Position numbers and translations under genes: made by a program
Assembly: GCA_963803775.1 (NCBI GenBank)
Contig: CAWDNS010000007.1
Coordinates: forward strand, 434,001 to 498,000
DNA from: JABCZH01 sp963803775
GTDB lineage: Bacteria; Acidobacteriota; Terriglobia; Terriglobales; Acidobacteriaceae
Direction: 5' to 3'
DNA: 64,000 nt
Notes under the pieces: generated by a model
Told to the model about the DNA's origin: nothing
The model's input: the letters and a program-made list of their open reading frames with translations, nothing else
Database searches by the model: none
Part shown: piece by piece, positions 41,632 through 50,745 of the stretch
Layout: every line of letters begins with the position of its first letter
Numbering within the stretch: the stretch's first letter is position 1

Positions 41632-43479
41632 GTGACCAGCCGAACGAAACCGAGACTCGGTATTACGCCGCTTGCGGGCAAGGCAGCCGCGATCTTTCTG
41701 GTATGCCTTTACGTAGCTTTCGCCCAGTCCGGTACCAACCCGGCTTCCTCGCCCCAACAATCTCCGCCGCCTCAGCAATCTCCTCCGCCGAATACTGCCT
41801 CCGTGGCCCCCACGGATAAGAACGCGGCCGAAGTGGCTTCCCATGATGCTCCGACCGCTTTCAAAGTGAGCGTCAGGCTGGTCTTGATGCGTGCAGTGGT
41901 TCGTGACGCTAATGGTCGGGCCATCGGCACTTTTGGAAAAGACGATTTCCAGCTTTACGACGATGGCAAACCTCAAGTCATCAAACATTTTGCCGTGGAG
42001 CAGTCTAGTACGCCAGCGAAACCACCGGAATCCCCCTCTCAGCCGGGTCAAACCGCAACCGCAACCGTAGTCCCGCCGCCGCAAGTCCCGGATCGTTTTG
42101 TCATCTACTTGTTTGACGACGTGCATTTGCAGCCCAAGGATTTGCTGCCGGCGCGGGCCGCCGCCGAGCGTCACCTGGCGACCTTGCGTCCTACCGACCG
42201 GGCCGCCGTTTTTGCGACCTCGGGGCAGGGCAATCTCGATTTCACCGATGATCGCGCCAAGCTCCATGAAGCTTTAATGCGTATCCAGCCCCGGCCCATT
42301 CTGAATCTTGGAACCGCGCAGTGCCCCTTCATGACTTATTACATGGCGGACCAGATCATCAATATGCATGATGACCAGGTACTGAACGTAGCGGCGCAAG
42401 ATGCGATTAATTGCGGCGGATTGAATCTGCAGAGTCCGCTCGCGGGAGCTAATGCTGCCGCGTTTCAAGCCGCGATACAACAGGCGTCGTCAGCTGCCCA
42501 GCAGGCCTATAGCCTGGGAGACGCCGAAAGCCGATTGGTGCTGGAGGCTTTGAAGGATACCGTCAGAAGGATCTCGGTGACTCCAGGGCAGCGTACTCTC
42601 GTACTTGTCTCGCCCGGGTTCATAACCCCGACGTTAGAAGACAAGGTAAGCGACATCATCGAAAAGGCTGTTCGCAACAACGTTACCATCAGCGCGCTCG
42701 ATGCTCGCGGGCTCTACACCCTTGACGCCATGGACAACATCAGCCAGCAGGGCGGCGCCAATCCCCAATTGCTTCAAGAGGAATTCATGTATGCCACCTC
42801 TAGTGACACGTCCAACCAGCTTGTATTGAACGAAATTGCAGACGCCACGGGCGGCGTCTATTTCCACAACAACAACGACCTGGACGAAGGCTTTCGCCGC
42901 GTTGCTTCCGCTCCTGAGTATTCTTACGTCATCGGTTTCTCGCCACAGAACCTCAAGTTGGATGGCCACTACCATAAGCTCAAGCTCGCGCTCAGAGATC
43001 CGCAAAACTTCACCATCCAGGCGCGCCGTGGATACTACGCTCCCAAGCACATTCTGGATCCCGCTGAGCAGGACAAGCAGGAGATCGAAGAGGCTCTCTT
43101 CTCGCACGACGAGTTGCACGATATCCCGATCGAACTTCACACCCAGTTCTTCAAATCCAGCAGCGACAACGCCAAGCTCACAGTCGTGGCCCACGTGGAT
43201 GTGAAGGGCTTGCATTTCCGCAAAGTCGACGGACGCAACCGCGACGATTTGACTATTGTTTCGGGGTTATTCAACCGCAACGGAGATTTCATTCAGGGAA
43301 GCAAGAAAATCCTCGAAATGCGTTTGAAAGACGACACCCTGGAGCACAAACTGGGATCCGGAATCACCATGCGCACCAGTTTTGACGTAAAGCCGGGCGG
43401 CTACCTGGTCCGGCTGGTGGTGCGCGACGCCGAGGACAGGATGATGTCGGCACAAAGCGGCGCGGTCGAGATTCCGTGA
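41632..43479 (+). CDS. Secreted VWA-like protein, second of a tandem trio
   Basis: A close paralogue of the preceding gene, 615 residues from GTG 41632, which has GGAGG 8 bases upstream (ATG 41581 is the alternative). It has a signal peptide (AAAIFLVCLYVAFAQ), a Gln/Pro-rich linker, a VWA-like domain with YLFDDVHLQP instead of DxSxS, and an Ala/Gln-rich insert (FQAAIQQASSAAQQAYS). From RRGYYAPK to the end, 144 of 151 residues equal the first paralogue while many third codon positions differ. Confidence 0.85.
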   Translation: MTSRTKPRLGITPLAGKAAAIFLVCLYVAFAQSGTNPASSPQQSPPPQQSPPPNTASVAPTDKNAAEVASHDAPTAFKVSVRLVLMRAVVRDANGRAIGTFGKDDFQLYDDGKPQVIKHFAVEQSSTPAKPPESPSQPGQTATATVVPPPQVPDRFVIYLFDDVHLQPKDLLPARAAAERHLATLRPTDRAAVFATSGQGNLDFTDDRAKLHEALMRIQPRPILNLGTAQCPFMTYYMADQIINMHDDQVLNVAAQDAINCGGLNLQSPLAGANAAAFQAAIQQASSAAQQAYSLGDAESRLVLEALKDTVRRISVTPGQRTLVLVSPGFITPTLEDKVSDIIEKAVRNNVTISALDARGLYTLDAMDNISQQGGANPQLLQEEFMYATSSDTSNQLVLNEIADATGGVYFHNNNDLDEGFRRVASAPEYSYVIGFSPQNLKLDGHYHKLKLALRDPQNFTIQARRGYYAPKHILDPAEQDKQEIEEALFSHDELHDIPIELHTQFFKSSSDNAKLTVVAHVDVKGLHFRKVDGRNRDDLTIVSGLFNRNGDFIQGSKKILEMRLKDDTLEHKLGSGITMRTSFDVKPGGYLVRLVVRDAEDRMMSAQSGAVEIP

Positions 43480-43535
43480 CCCGGTGAAGATTGGTAAGCA
43501 GATTTCGAACTACAAGATACATAGAGAGGTCCCGC

Positions 43536-45872
43536 ATGCGATTTCACAGATTCAAGCTCTCGCTCGTAAATGTTCTGATCGCCGTCGGCTGCCTGGTTTC
43601 GGGATTGTCGTTCTCCCTAGGCTCATCCCAGGCTCAACAGCAAACCGCTGACGCCGCGCCTCCCAACGTTCCGACCATCAAGGTGGAAACGCGTGTGGTT
43701 CTGGTCGACACGGTCGTCACCGACAAGCAGGGCAACTACCTTCGCGACCTTACCATGAAAGATTTCAAAGTCTGGGAAGACAACAAGGAACAGACGATTA
43801 CCAGCTTCTCATTTGAAGACGACGCTGCTTCGCCCACGCGGGCGCAAAAGCAATATCTGGTCCTGTTCTTCGACAACTCGACCATGGACGCCGGCGACCA
43901 GGCAAGGGCCCGGAAAGCGGCGGCGCAGTTCATCGATTCGAACGCGGGCCCGAACCGACTCATCGCAGTGATTGATTTCGGCGGCACCGTGCATGTTTCC
44001 CAGAACTTCACGGCGGACGTCGAGCGCTTGAAGCAAGTCGTGGCCACGGTCAAGGGTTCTTCGGTTGCGCCAAATTCTCCGCCTCCGGTTCAGATTGCAT
44101 CTCTCGGGATGCCGACCAGCTTGCCGCCTGGCTCCCCCTCGCTGGGTAACTCCGAAGCCGATTTCGGCGCCCGCAGTGTGTTGTTGGCGTTGCGAAGTCT
44201 GGCCAAGAATCTCACTACGGTCCCGGGACGTAAGACGCTGGTGGTGCTGACCTCTGGTTTCGCGATGAACTTTGAACTGCAATCGGAGTTGACCGCCGCC
44301 ATCGACGCCTGCAACAAGGCCAATGTCGCTATTTATCCCATCGACGTTCGCGGTTTGGAGGGGCCGGCACTGGGCGAACTGCGAATGCCTGCGAGCTCCG
44401 GAGTCAGGCAAGCTAGCAGAACGAATTCCGGTCACCTGGTCTTTGCTACTCTAAACACTAGCGCCGTTCCACAAACTCGTTTGCTTCTAGTCCAGCATGG
44501 CGGGGGTGGTGGAGGCGGCGGTGTAGGGGGCGGGGGTGGTCACGGGGGCGGGACGGGAGGTGGGACAGGCGGCGGAAGCGGCGGTGGCACCCACGGAGGC
44601 GCGCCAGGAGGCGGGGGCGTCGGCAGCACTGGCGGAAATCGGGGTGTTTCCAACACTGCGAACCCAAACGGAGCCGCCGCAATGTCCAATTTCTATAATC
44701 AGAACTATCAACCGCGCGAGATCGTTCCCCAGTTCCCTCCCAGCGCCACCACTAATCAGCAAGTGCTATATCAACTCGCTGACGGCACCGGAGGATTCGT
44801 CATTCTTAACAGCAATGACGTACTTGCAGGCCTGCAAAAGATCGCAAAAGATCAATCGCAATACTACGTTCTGGGTTATACCCCATCGAACGCAGCCGAG
44901 GGAAGCTGCCACACGTTAAAGGTCAAGGTGGAACGCAGCGGCACCACCGTCCGTTCCCGCAGCGGCTATTGCAGAGTCAAGCCACAAGACGCGCTGGCCG
45001 GAAGTCCCGTCGAAAAAGATCTGGAGAGCCGGGTGAGTGGAAACGCGGCTGGCAACATCAACGCTACCATGCAAGCTCCGTTCTTCTACACCTCCAGCAA
45101 CACTGCCCGGGTCGACTTGGTAATCGACATTCCGACCAGCGCACTGAAGTTCGAGAAGGTAAAGGGTAAGCAGCATTCCTCCGTCAACGTGCTCGGCATC
45201 GCCTACAATCCCGATGCCACCGTAGCTGCGCGTTTCAGCGACACCGTGGACCTCGATTTTGAAGACAAGAAAGAATTGCAGGAGTTCCAGTCGCATCCCT
45301 TCCATTATGAAAATCAATTCGAGATGGCGTCCGGACAGTACAACCTAAAGGTGGTCTTCAGTTCGGGAAACGAAAGTTTCGGCAAGCTTCAGACCCCGCT
45401 CACCATCGGCCCCTACACCAACAAACAATTCAGCCTGAGCGCCATTGCGCTGAGCAACCAATTGCATCGCGTCTCGGAGATGGGCTCGGGCCTCGATGCC
45501 GAACTGCTCGAAGACAAGCGCCCGTTGGTGGCCCAGGGCATGCAAATTACTCCGTCTGCTTCCAATCACTTCAAGACCACCGACAGCGCGGCCATTTATG
45601 TGGAAGTGTATGAACCGCTTTTGACCAGCCCCAATCCTCCCAAACTCGGGCTGGAGTTGAAGGTTCTGGATCGCAAGAGCGGGGCGCAGAAGATCGACGC
45701 CGGCTTCACCAATACCGCATCCGCCATCAGCGCCGGCAATCCCGTTGTCCCGCTGGGGATGAAGCTCCCCGTAGGCTCATTGCCCGCAGGCTCGTATCGT
45801 GTCGAAGTCACAGCCCTCGATTCCGCCGGCAATTCGACCAAGCCCAGCTCGGCCGAATTCGAGGTGGAATAG
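43536..45872 (+). CDS. Large secreted VWA-like protein with Gly-rich insert
   Basis: The 778-residue product has a signal peptide ending near GSSQAQQQ. The VWA-like domain opens VETRVVLVDTVVTDKQGNYL and FKVWEDNKEQTI, with LVLFFDNSTMDAGD at the MIDAS position (DNSTM, partly conserved). It is interrupted at about residues 319-371 by a low-complexity tract of Gly with scattered Thr/Ser/His. After QYYVLGYTPSN and RSRSGYCRVK come about 300 residues of beta-rich C-terminal domains ending SYRVEVTALDSAGNSTKPSS. GAGAGG is 6 bases before ATG 43536. It is 56 bp after the second paralogue, so co-transcribed. Confidence 0.85.
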   Translation: MRFHRFKLSLVNVLIAVGCLVSGLSFSLGSSQAQQQTADAAPPNVPTIKVETRVVLVDTVVTDKQGNYLRDLTMKDFKVWEDNKEQTITSFSFEDDAASPTRAQKQYLVLFFDNSTMDAGDQARARKAAAQFIDSNAGPNRLIAVIDFGGTVHVSQNFTADVERLKQVVATVKGSSVAPNSPPPVQIASLGMPTSLPPGSPSLGNSEADFGARSVLLALRSLAKNLTTVPGRKTLVVLTSGFAMNFELQSELTAAIDACNKANVAIYPIDVRGLEGPALGELRMPASSGVRQASRTNSGHLVFATLNTSAVPQTRLLLVQHGGGGGGGGVGGGGGHGGGTGGGTGGGSGGGTHGGAPGGGGVGSTGGNRGVSNTANPNGAAAMSNFYNQNYQPREIVPQFPPSATTNQQVLYQLADGTGGFVILNSNDVLAGLQKIAKDQSQYYVLGYTPSNAAEGSCHTLKVKVERSGTTVRSRSGYCRVKPQDALAGSPVEKDLESRVSGNAAGNINATMQAPFFYTSSNTARVDLVIDIPTSALKFEKVKGKQHSSVNVLGIAYNPDATVAARFSDTVDLDFEDKKELQEFQSHPFHYENQFEMASGQYNLKVVFSSGNESFGKLQTPLTIGPYTNKQFSLSAIALSNQLHRVSEMGSGLDAELLEDKRPLVAQGMQITPSASNHFKTTDSAAIYVEVYEPLLTSPNPPKLGLELKVLDRKSGAQKIDAGFTNTASAISAGNPVVPLGMKLPVGSLPAGSYRVEVTALDSAGNSTKPSSAEFEVE

Positions 45873-45894
45873 GACGCGAAGCGCGATTCTTGGC

Positions 45895-45924
45895 ATGGAC
45901 TGAGCGAGCAATCGCTCAGTCCAT
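45895..45924 (+). terminator. 13-bp perfect hairpin with GCAA tetraloop
   Basis: ATGGACTGAGCGA and TCGCTCAGTCCAT form a perfect stem closed by the GNRA-type loop GCAA, 22 bp after the stop of the VWA-like trio. It is the strongest stem-loop in the window. No T-run follows, so it may act as an mRNA 3' end or a rho-assisted terminator. Confidence 0.6.
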
Positions 45925-46016
45925 TGCACCAACGTAACTTCCCCGTTTCATTCCATAGTTCTAGGCATATTGTGCCTGTGGTAGTCTCAAAACTACTCCG
46001 TATTCTTATGATTTGA

Positions 46017-47312
46017 GTGGGTCGAACTGTGGCCTTAGTGGCTCCGAACCGCAAGCCGGGAATCCACATCGCGTGGAAGACAGTCACGTATCGCAGCGTG
46101 GCGCTGCTGGTATTGCTGTGCCTCGTCGTATTTTTCCTCGGCATGCGCCTGACCTTCCCGCAACTCACTGACAACGGCATAAAGGTCGTCAACAATCTGG
46201 GTATGAAGGCTCTCGAAGCTGTAGCTGGGGCTGCACCGAAGCCAGGTTCGCTGAATTCCCAGCAGGCGCACTTCACTGCCCTCGATGGCACAGTGCGTGT
46301 CAAGAAAGCGAACGCCAGCAGTTGGGTCACAGCCGATTACAGTGTGCCGCTCGATAAAGGCGATGTGATCCAGACCAGTTCCGAGGGCATGGCCAAAATC
46401 GTCTTCGACGATGGCACCAACTACACCGTGAAACAAGATTCGCTGATCGTGATCGAAGAGAACTCCACAAACGACCAGCAGCAGACCAGCGTGGCGGTCG
46501 CCGTCAGCACCGGCACCGTCGATCTGGTCACCGCAACCTATGTACAAGGTTCGAAGTCGCAAGTCATCGTGGCCGGCGCAACCGCCTCTCTGGCGCCGGA
46601 GAGCGCGGCCATGGTGCACAACGATCCCAAAGCCGATCAGCACGAAATCTTGGTCAAAAAGGGTACCGGAGACATCGAACGCAACGGCCAGACCGTCCGC
46701 TTGGCGGATTGGGAAAAGGTCAATTTTCATGACCAGTCTGCCGCTATGGAAAAGGGAAAAGAAATTGGGCCCCCGACGCCCATCTCGCCCGCGAATATGA
46801 TGCCGCTTTTCGTTTCGCAGGATCCCAAGCCGGTGGAATTCTCCTGGACACCCATGGCCAACGCCAAGGGATATCGGCTGCGCATCTCCAAGAATCCCTA
46901 CTTCTCCTCGACCATTGTCGACCGCTCAGTCAAGACCGCGGATGTGATGGTCTCAGGCCTTGGTCAAGGCGCTTACTACTGGCTGGTGCTGTCTCAGGAC
47001 GCTGCCGGAAAAGAATCCGTGGAAAGCGAGAAGAATCGGTTTACTATCATTCCCAAAGGTCAGGACTCGGAAGCTATCACTCTGGACATTGATCCCTTCA
47101 TTCAGCACGGCCATGTCATCGAGATGACCGGCAAGACGGAAGTCGGTGCGCGGGTGATGGTTAATGGCCGTGAAGTGCCGGTCGTGGGCACGGATGGCGG
47201 CTTCCATTACTTCACGCCACCCCTGCCTACGGGAGAGAGTGCTATCACCATTACGGCGCAGAACGCCAAGGGTGGGGTAAATACGCTTCAGAAGAAAGTG
47301 GTGCTTCAGTAG
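46017..47312 (+). CDS. Membrane-anchored FecR-domain protein
   Basis: The 431-residue protein has one N-terminal membrane helix (SVALLVLLCLVVFFLGM, about residues 27-43) without cleavage site. A FecR-like domain follows: LDGTVRVKKANASSWVTADY, PLDKGDVIQTSSEGMAKIVF, DDGTNYTVKQDSLIVI. A fibronectin-like segment (FSWTPMANAKGYRLRIS) and a final Ig-like domain come next. FecR-domain proteins sense or transmit signals in the periplasm; no sigma factor or TonB receptor is nearby. The GTG start has a weak ribosome binding site. It lies between VWA-like genes and mreB. Confidence 0.78.
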   Translation: MGRTVALVAPNRKPGIHIAWKTVTYRSVALLVLLCLVVFFLGMRLTFPQLTDNGIKVVNNLGMKALEAVAGAAPKPGSLNSQQAHFTALDGTVRVKKANASSWVTADYSVPLDKGDVIQTSSEGMAKIVFDDGTNYTVKQDSLIVIEENSTNDQQQTSVAVAVSTGTVDLVTATYVQGSKSQVIVAGATASLAPESAAMVHNDPKADQHEILVKKGTGDIERNGQTVRLADWEKVNFHDQSAAMEKGKEIGPPTPISPANMMPLFVSQDPKPVEFSWTPMANAKGYRLRISKNPYFSSTIVDRSVKTADVMVSGLGQGAYYWLVLSQDAAGKESVESEKNRFTIIPKGQDSEAITLDIDPFIQHGHVIEMTGKTEVGARVMVNGREVPVVGTDGGFHYFTPPLPTGESAITITAQNAKGGVNTLQKKVVLQ

Positions 47313-47471
47313 ATTGGTAGGACCTCGGGACAGCGACCCCCTGAGGGCAAGAACTTTCGTGTTAGGCAGAGAACGGGCAACCTCCCATAGAATAAGGATG
47401 GCGTCCCGGTTACGAAGGTCGCTTGTGCAAAGCTTGGGAAACATCTAGACAGAGAGAGAACACTCTCGCGT

Positions 47472-48536
47472 ATGTCAGGCAACGGCTTTCATTCCGGTTC
47501 ATCGCACATTCATAATCTACGGTCGCTGTTCAGTATTTTCTCCAGCGATCTCGCCATCGACCTCGGCACTGCCAACACGTTGGTCTATGCGCGCGGCAAA
47601 GGCATCGTGGTCAATGAGCCTTCCATCGTCGCCATCAACAAGAACACCGGTGAAGTGGAAGCCGTCGGCAAAGAAGCCAAGGAAATGCTGGGCCGGACGC
47701 CGGGCAATATTGTCGCGATCAAGCCCATGAAAGATGGCGTCATCGCCGATTTCAAAGTCACCGAGAAGATGCTGAACTATTTCATCCAGAAGGCGCACAA
47801 CCGCAAAATGCTGGTGCATCCGCGCATCGTGATCGGCGTGCCTTCAGAAATCACTCAAGTAGAAAAACGCGCCGTCATGGATTCCGCCTACCGCGCCAAG
47901 GCCAGCGAAGTGCATCTCGTTGAACAGGCCATGGTAGCAGCCATCGGTGCCGGACTTCCCATCACCGAACCTAGCGGCAACATGGTGGTCGATATCGGCG
48001 GCGGCACTACCGACATCGCTGTCATTTCTCTGAGCGGCATCGTTTATTCGCGTTCCGTGCGCATGGCCGGTAACCAGATGGACGAGGCCATCATGAACTA
48101 CCTCAAGCGGAAATATAACCTGCTGGTCGGCGAGCGCACCGCCGAGCAGATCAAGATGGAAATTGGCTCCGCTTACCCGCTCGATAAACCGCTGACCATG
48201 GAAATCAAGGGCCGCAACCTGATCGAAGGCGTGCCCAAGACCATCACCGTGGATGACAGCGAAATTCGTGAGGCCCTCAGCGAGTGCGTCTCCACCATTA
48301 TGAATGCCATTCGTGTGGCCCTGGAACGCACACCGCCCGAGCTTTCCGCCGACATCAGCGATCGCGGTATCGTACTCACCGGCGGCGGCGCATTGCTTAA
48401 AAATCTGGACAAGCGCATCCGCGAAGAAACCGGCCTTCCGGTTTCCATCGCCGACGATCCGCTGTGCAGCGTCGTGCTGGGCACGGGAAAGATGCTGAGC
48501 GACTTCAAGCTGCTCCGCAAGATTTCGATCGAGTAA
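47472..48536 (+). CDS. mreB: Rod shape-determining protein MreB
   Basis: The 354-residue protein is a typical MreB: LAIDLGTANTLVYARGKGIV, PMKDGVIADFKVTEKML, VDIGGGTTDIAVISLSGIV and VLTGGGALLKNLDKRI are the actin-fold nucleotide-binding segments. It polymerises beneath the inner membrane and guides lateral wall synthesis. About 15 residues precede the usual start (SGNGFHSGSSHIHNL), somewhat longer than in E. coli. mreC follows after about 250 bp filled with dispersed repeats. Confidence 0.97.
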   Translation: MSGNGFHSGSSHIHNLRSLFSIFSSDLAIDLGTANTLVYARGKGIVVNEPSIVAINKNTGEVEAVGKEAKEMLGRTPGNIVAIKPMKDGVIADFKVTEKMLNYFIQKAHNRKMLVHPRIVIGVPSEITQVEKRAVMDSAYRAKASEVHLVEQAMVAAIGAGLPITEPSGNMVVDIGGGTTDIAVISLSGIVYSRSVRMAGNQMDEAIMNYLKRKYNLLVGERTAEQIKMEIGSAYPLDKPLTMEIKGRNLIEGVPKTITVDDSEIREALSECVSTIMNAIRVALERTPPELSADISDRGIVLTGGGALLKNLDKRIREETGLPVSIADDPLCSVVLGTGKMLSDFKLLRKISIE

Positions 48537-48540
48537 TGCA

Positions 48541-48592
48541 TTGTCATCCTGAGGCGACACGCTTTTCGTCGCCGAAGGATCTGGGCGAGCCC
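48541..48592 (+). repeat. GTCATCCTGAG...GAAGGATCT repeat, copy 1
   Basis: TTGTCATCCTGAGGCGACAC followed by a hairpin-like core and GTCGCCGAAGGATCTGGGCG. The second copy starts at 48599. Confidence 0.65.
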
Positions 48593-48598
48593 GCCTCG

Positions 48599-48695
48599 AT
48601 TGTCATCCTGAGCAAGCGTTCTTTGCGCAGCGAAGAGCTTGCCCTGAGCGCACTCCGAGTGTTGACGAGGAGGAGTCGAATGGGATCTGGGCGAG
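48599..48695 (+). repeat. GTCATCCTGAG...GGATCT repeat, expanded copy 2
   Basis: TTGTCATCCTGAGCAAGCGT opens the copy and GGGATCTGGGCGAGCC closes it. The interior holds inverted segments (GCAAGCG / CGAAGAGCTTGC) and a GGAGTCGAATGGG end. Confidence 0.6.
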
Positions 48696-48783
48696 CCGCG
48701 CGATGCATCGCGTTTTTTGCGACGCAATAATCGCGCGTTTGGCTCGCTTCCTTGTTTGCGTCCAGAAACTACAAACTGTTCTC

Positions 48784-50016
48784 ATGGAATCGGTCCTCGG
48801 CCGCTATCGTAACCTCACCATCCTGGTAGGAATTCTCTTTCTCCAGGTCCTCGGCCTCGCCATCCAGGTCAAGCGCTCTTCCGAGAACGAATCCAGCCGG
48901 CTCATTCGAGTGTGGGCGGTCAATGCGGTCACTCCTTTCGAAAAAGGCATCGTGTGGGTGCAGCACGGCAGCAGCAATCTCTGGCACAATTACTTCTACC
49001 TGCGTGGGGTCCGCCAGGAAAACCGCGATCTCAAGCAGCAAATCCGGCAAATGGAAATCGACCGGGTGCGCCTCAGTGAAGATGCCAACCAGGCGCGCCG
49101 CCTCCAGGCTCTTCTGGATTTCAAAGAGCAGTTCATCGCCAAGACTGTGGCCGCGCAGGTGATCGGATCGAGCGGCAGCGAGCAATCCCGTTCCGTTTAC
49201 ATCGACAAGGGCGCAAACGCCGGACTGAAACCGGACATGGCCGTGATCACCGGCGACGGCGTCGTGGGCAAGATCTTGCGCGTGTTCCAGAGCACGTCAC
49301 AAGTCCTGCTGGTCAACGACCAGACCAGCGGTGTCGGCGCAATTCTCGAAAAGTCACGGCTCCAGGGCATATTACGCGGTACCCCGGCGGGAGAGATCGT
49401 CCTCGAAAAAGTCATGTCCGATCAACCCGTCCAGCCAGGCGATAAGGTGCTGACCAGCGGCGGCGATCAGATTTTCCCCAAAGGCCTGCCCGTCGGAACG
49501 GTCACCAGGATTTCACCCGGCTCCGAACTTTTTCTGAACATTCGCGTGAAACCCGCCGCCGACCTCAACCGTCTCGAGGAAGTGCTGGTGATTACGCAAC
49601 AGGAAGAAAGAGAGCCGGTCGCAGCGGAGACAACCGCTCCGTTGCGGGCTGCGGACATTCTCGCCGAACGCCTGCCGAAAGTTCCGCCGAAACCCGTCGT
49701 TGATCCCGGCAAACCATCCCCAACCGCGGGAACCTCAACCCCTGCTCCCAAACCTGCGACCGGAGCTTCAATCCAGCCCCAGGCGGCAAAGCCGGTCGGA
49801 GGGAATCCGGCCAAGGTTGTGAATACCTCCACTCCGAAACATAACCCTGTCATCGCTCCAGCTTCCGAGAACACTTCCAAGCCACCGGCCACTCAGCAAC
49901 AAACTTCCCCGCAGACCGCGAACGACGCGGCAGCCAACCCTCCATCCACCACCGCTCCACCCCAGCCCGAACCGCCGGCCAATCCACCTCCGGCCACGCA
50001 GGATGCTCCTCACTAG
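48784..50016 (+). CDS. mreC: Rod shape-determining protein MreC
   Basis: The 410-residue protein has an N-terminal membrane helix (LTILVGILFLQVLGLAIQV), a coiled coil (RQENRDLKQQIRQMEIDRVR), and the MreC beta domains (VDKGANAGLKPDMAV-like segment, GVVGKILRV, VLLVNDQTSGVGAI, GDKVLTSGGDQIFPKGLPVG). The last 115 residues are a Pro/Ala/Thr/Gln-rich tail, longer than in most MreC. ATG 48784 is chosen as the family start; the frame is open earlier within repeat DNA. mreD overlaps by 14 bp. Confidence 0.94.
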   Translation: MESVLGRYRNLTILVGILFLQVLGLAIQVKRSSENESSRLIRVWAVNAVTPFEKGIVWVQHGSSNLWHNYFYLRGVRQENRDLKQQIRQMEIDRVRLSEDANQARRLQALLDFKEQFIAKTVAAQVIGSSGSEQSRSVYIDKGANAGLKPDMAVITGDGVVGKILRVFQSTSQVLLVNDQTSGVGAILEKSRLQGILRGTPAGEIVLEKVMSDQPVQPGDKVLTSGGDQIFPKGLPVGTVTRISPGSELFLNIRVKPAADLNRLEEVLVITQQEEREPVAAETTAPLRAADILAERLPKVPPKPVVDPGKPSPTAGTSTPAPKPATGASIQPQAAKPVGGNPAKVVNTSTPKHNPVIAPASENTSKPPATQQQTSPQTANDAAANPPSTTAPPQPEPPANPPPATQDAPH

Positions 50017-50536
50017 CGTGCCCATTACTTACACATCGCGAGAGCAGGTTGAGGTCTACCGGTTTAACACTGCCGCCGCAATTCTCATTCCGCTGGTCGC
50101 ACTCTTTCTGCAGGCATTCATTCCGCTGCGGCTGCACTTCTTTTCCATCTTCGATCTGCCACTGTTAGTCGTGATCTTCTTCTCGCTGGCGCGCCGCAGC
50201 CAGATTTCCGGTATGCTCACCGGCGCCGCCGTCGGCCTGCTACAGGATTCGCTGACTCACCAGCCCATCGGCATCTACGGCATCGCCATGACCGTAGTCG
50301 GCCACGGTGCCTCATCGCTCGGTGTGAAACTCGATGTCGAGAACGCAGGCTCAAGATTCTTAGTTACCCTCTTCTTCTATGTAGTCCATGAAGTCATCTA
50401 TTTCGCCGTCGCCCGCGGCTTAGTAGGCCTAACCCTGCAATGGAGCTGGCCTCACGAACTAGGCTCCGCCCTGGCCAACGCCATCATAGCCGTGCCGCTA
50501 TTCGCCCTCCTGGATAAGTTCAAACAAAGAGCCTAG
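50003..50536 (+). CDS. mreD: Rod shape-determining protein MreD
   Basis: The 177-residue protein has five to six membrane segments: AAAILIPLVALFLQAFIPL, LPLLVVIFFSLARR, then SGMLTGAAVGLLQDSLT and GIYGIAMTVVGHGASSLG, the conserved MreD pattern. It completes the MreBCD complex. ATG 50003 overlaps mreC; a GTG at 50018 is possible. The rest of the usual operon (PBP2, RodA) is not adjacent; PBP2 begins at 63.1 kb. Confidence 0.92.
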   Translation: MLLTSVPITYTSREQVEVYRFNTAAAILIPLVALFLQAFIPLRLHFFSIFDLPLLVVIFFSLARRSQISGMLTGAAVGLLQDSLTHQPIGIYGIAMTVVGHGASSLGVKLDVENAGSRFLVTLFFYVVHEVIYFAVARGLVGLTLQWSWPHELGSALANAIIAVPLFALLDKFKQRA

Positions 50537-50570
50537 AACCTTCAGTGCAGCCTAAAGTATTTGGGCAGAT

Positions 50571-50617
50571 TTCCTTCGCGACCTTCGCGAAACCTTTGCG
50601 TCCTTTGCGGTCAAAGG
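50571..50617 (-). repeat. Dispersed repeat, CGCGAAGG/GCAAAGG subtype
   Basis: TTCCTTCGCGACCTTCGCGA then AACCTTTGCGTCCTTTGCGG. Reverse-complement relative of the copy at 5405-5447. Confidence 0.7.
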
Positions 50618-50683
50618 CTTTTTACGACACGCTGACGTGCCCCACTTCCCGCCACCGAAGCCGCATTTACCCACTGGACAAGG

Positions 50684-50689
50684 TATAAT
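50684..50689 (+). promoter_or_regulatory. Possible -10 box for the propeller-like gene
   Basis: A perfect TATAAT lies 56 bp upstream of the start codon. No convincing -35 element is present at 16-18 bases distance. Confidence 0.3.
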
Positions 50690-50745
50690 TCCGGCGCGCC
50701 ACTTTATAGAGCAAGCCACGGCGATGTTCCACCAAGGAGATTTCC

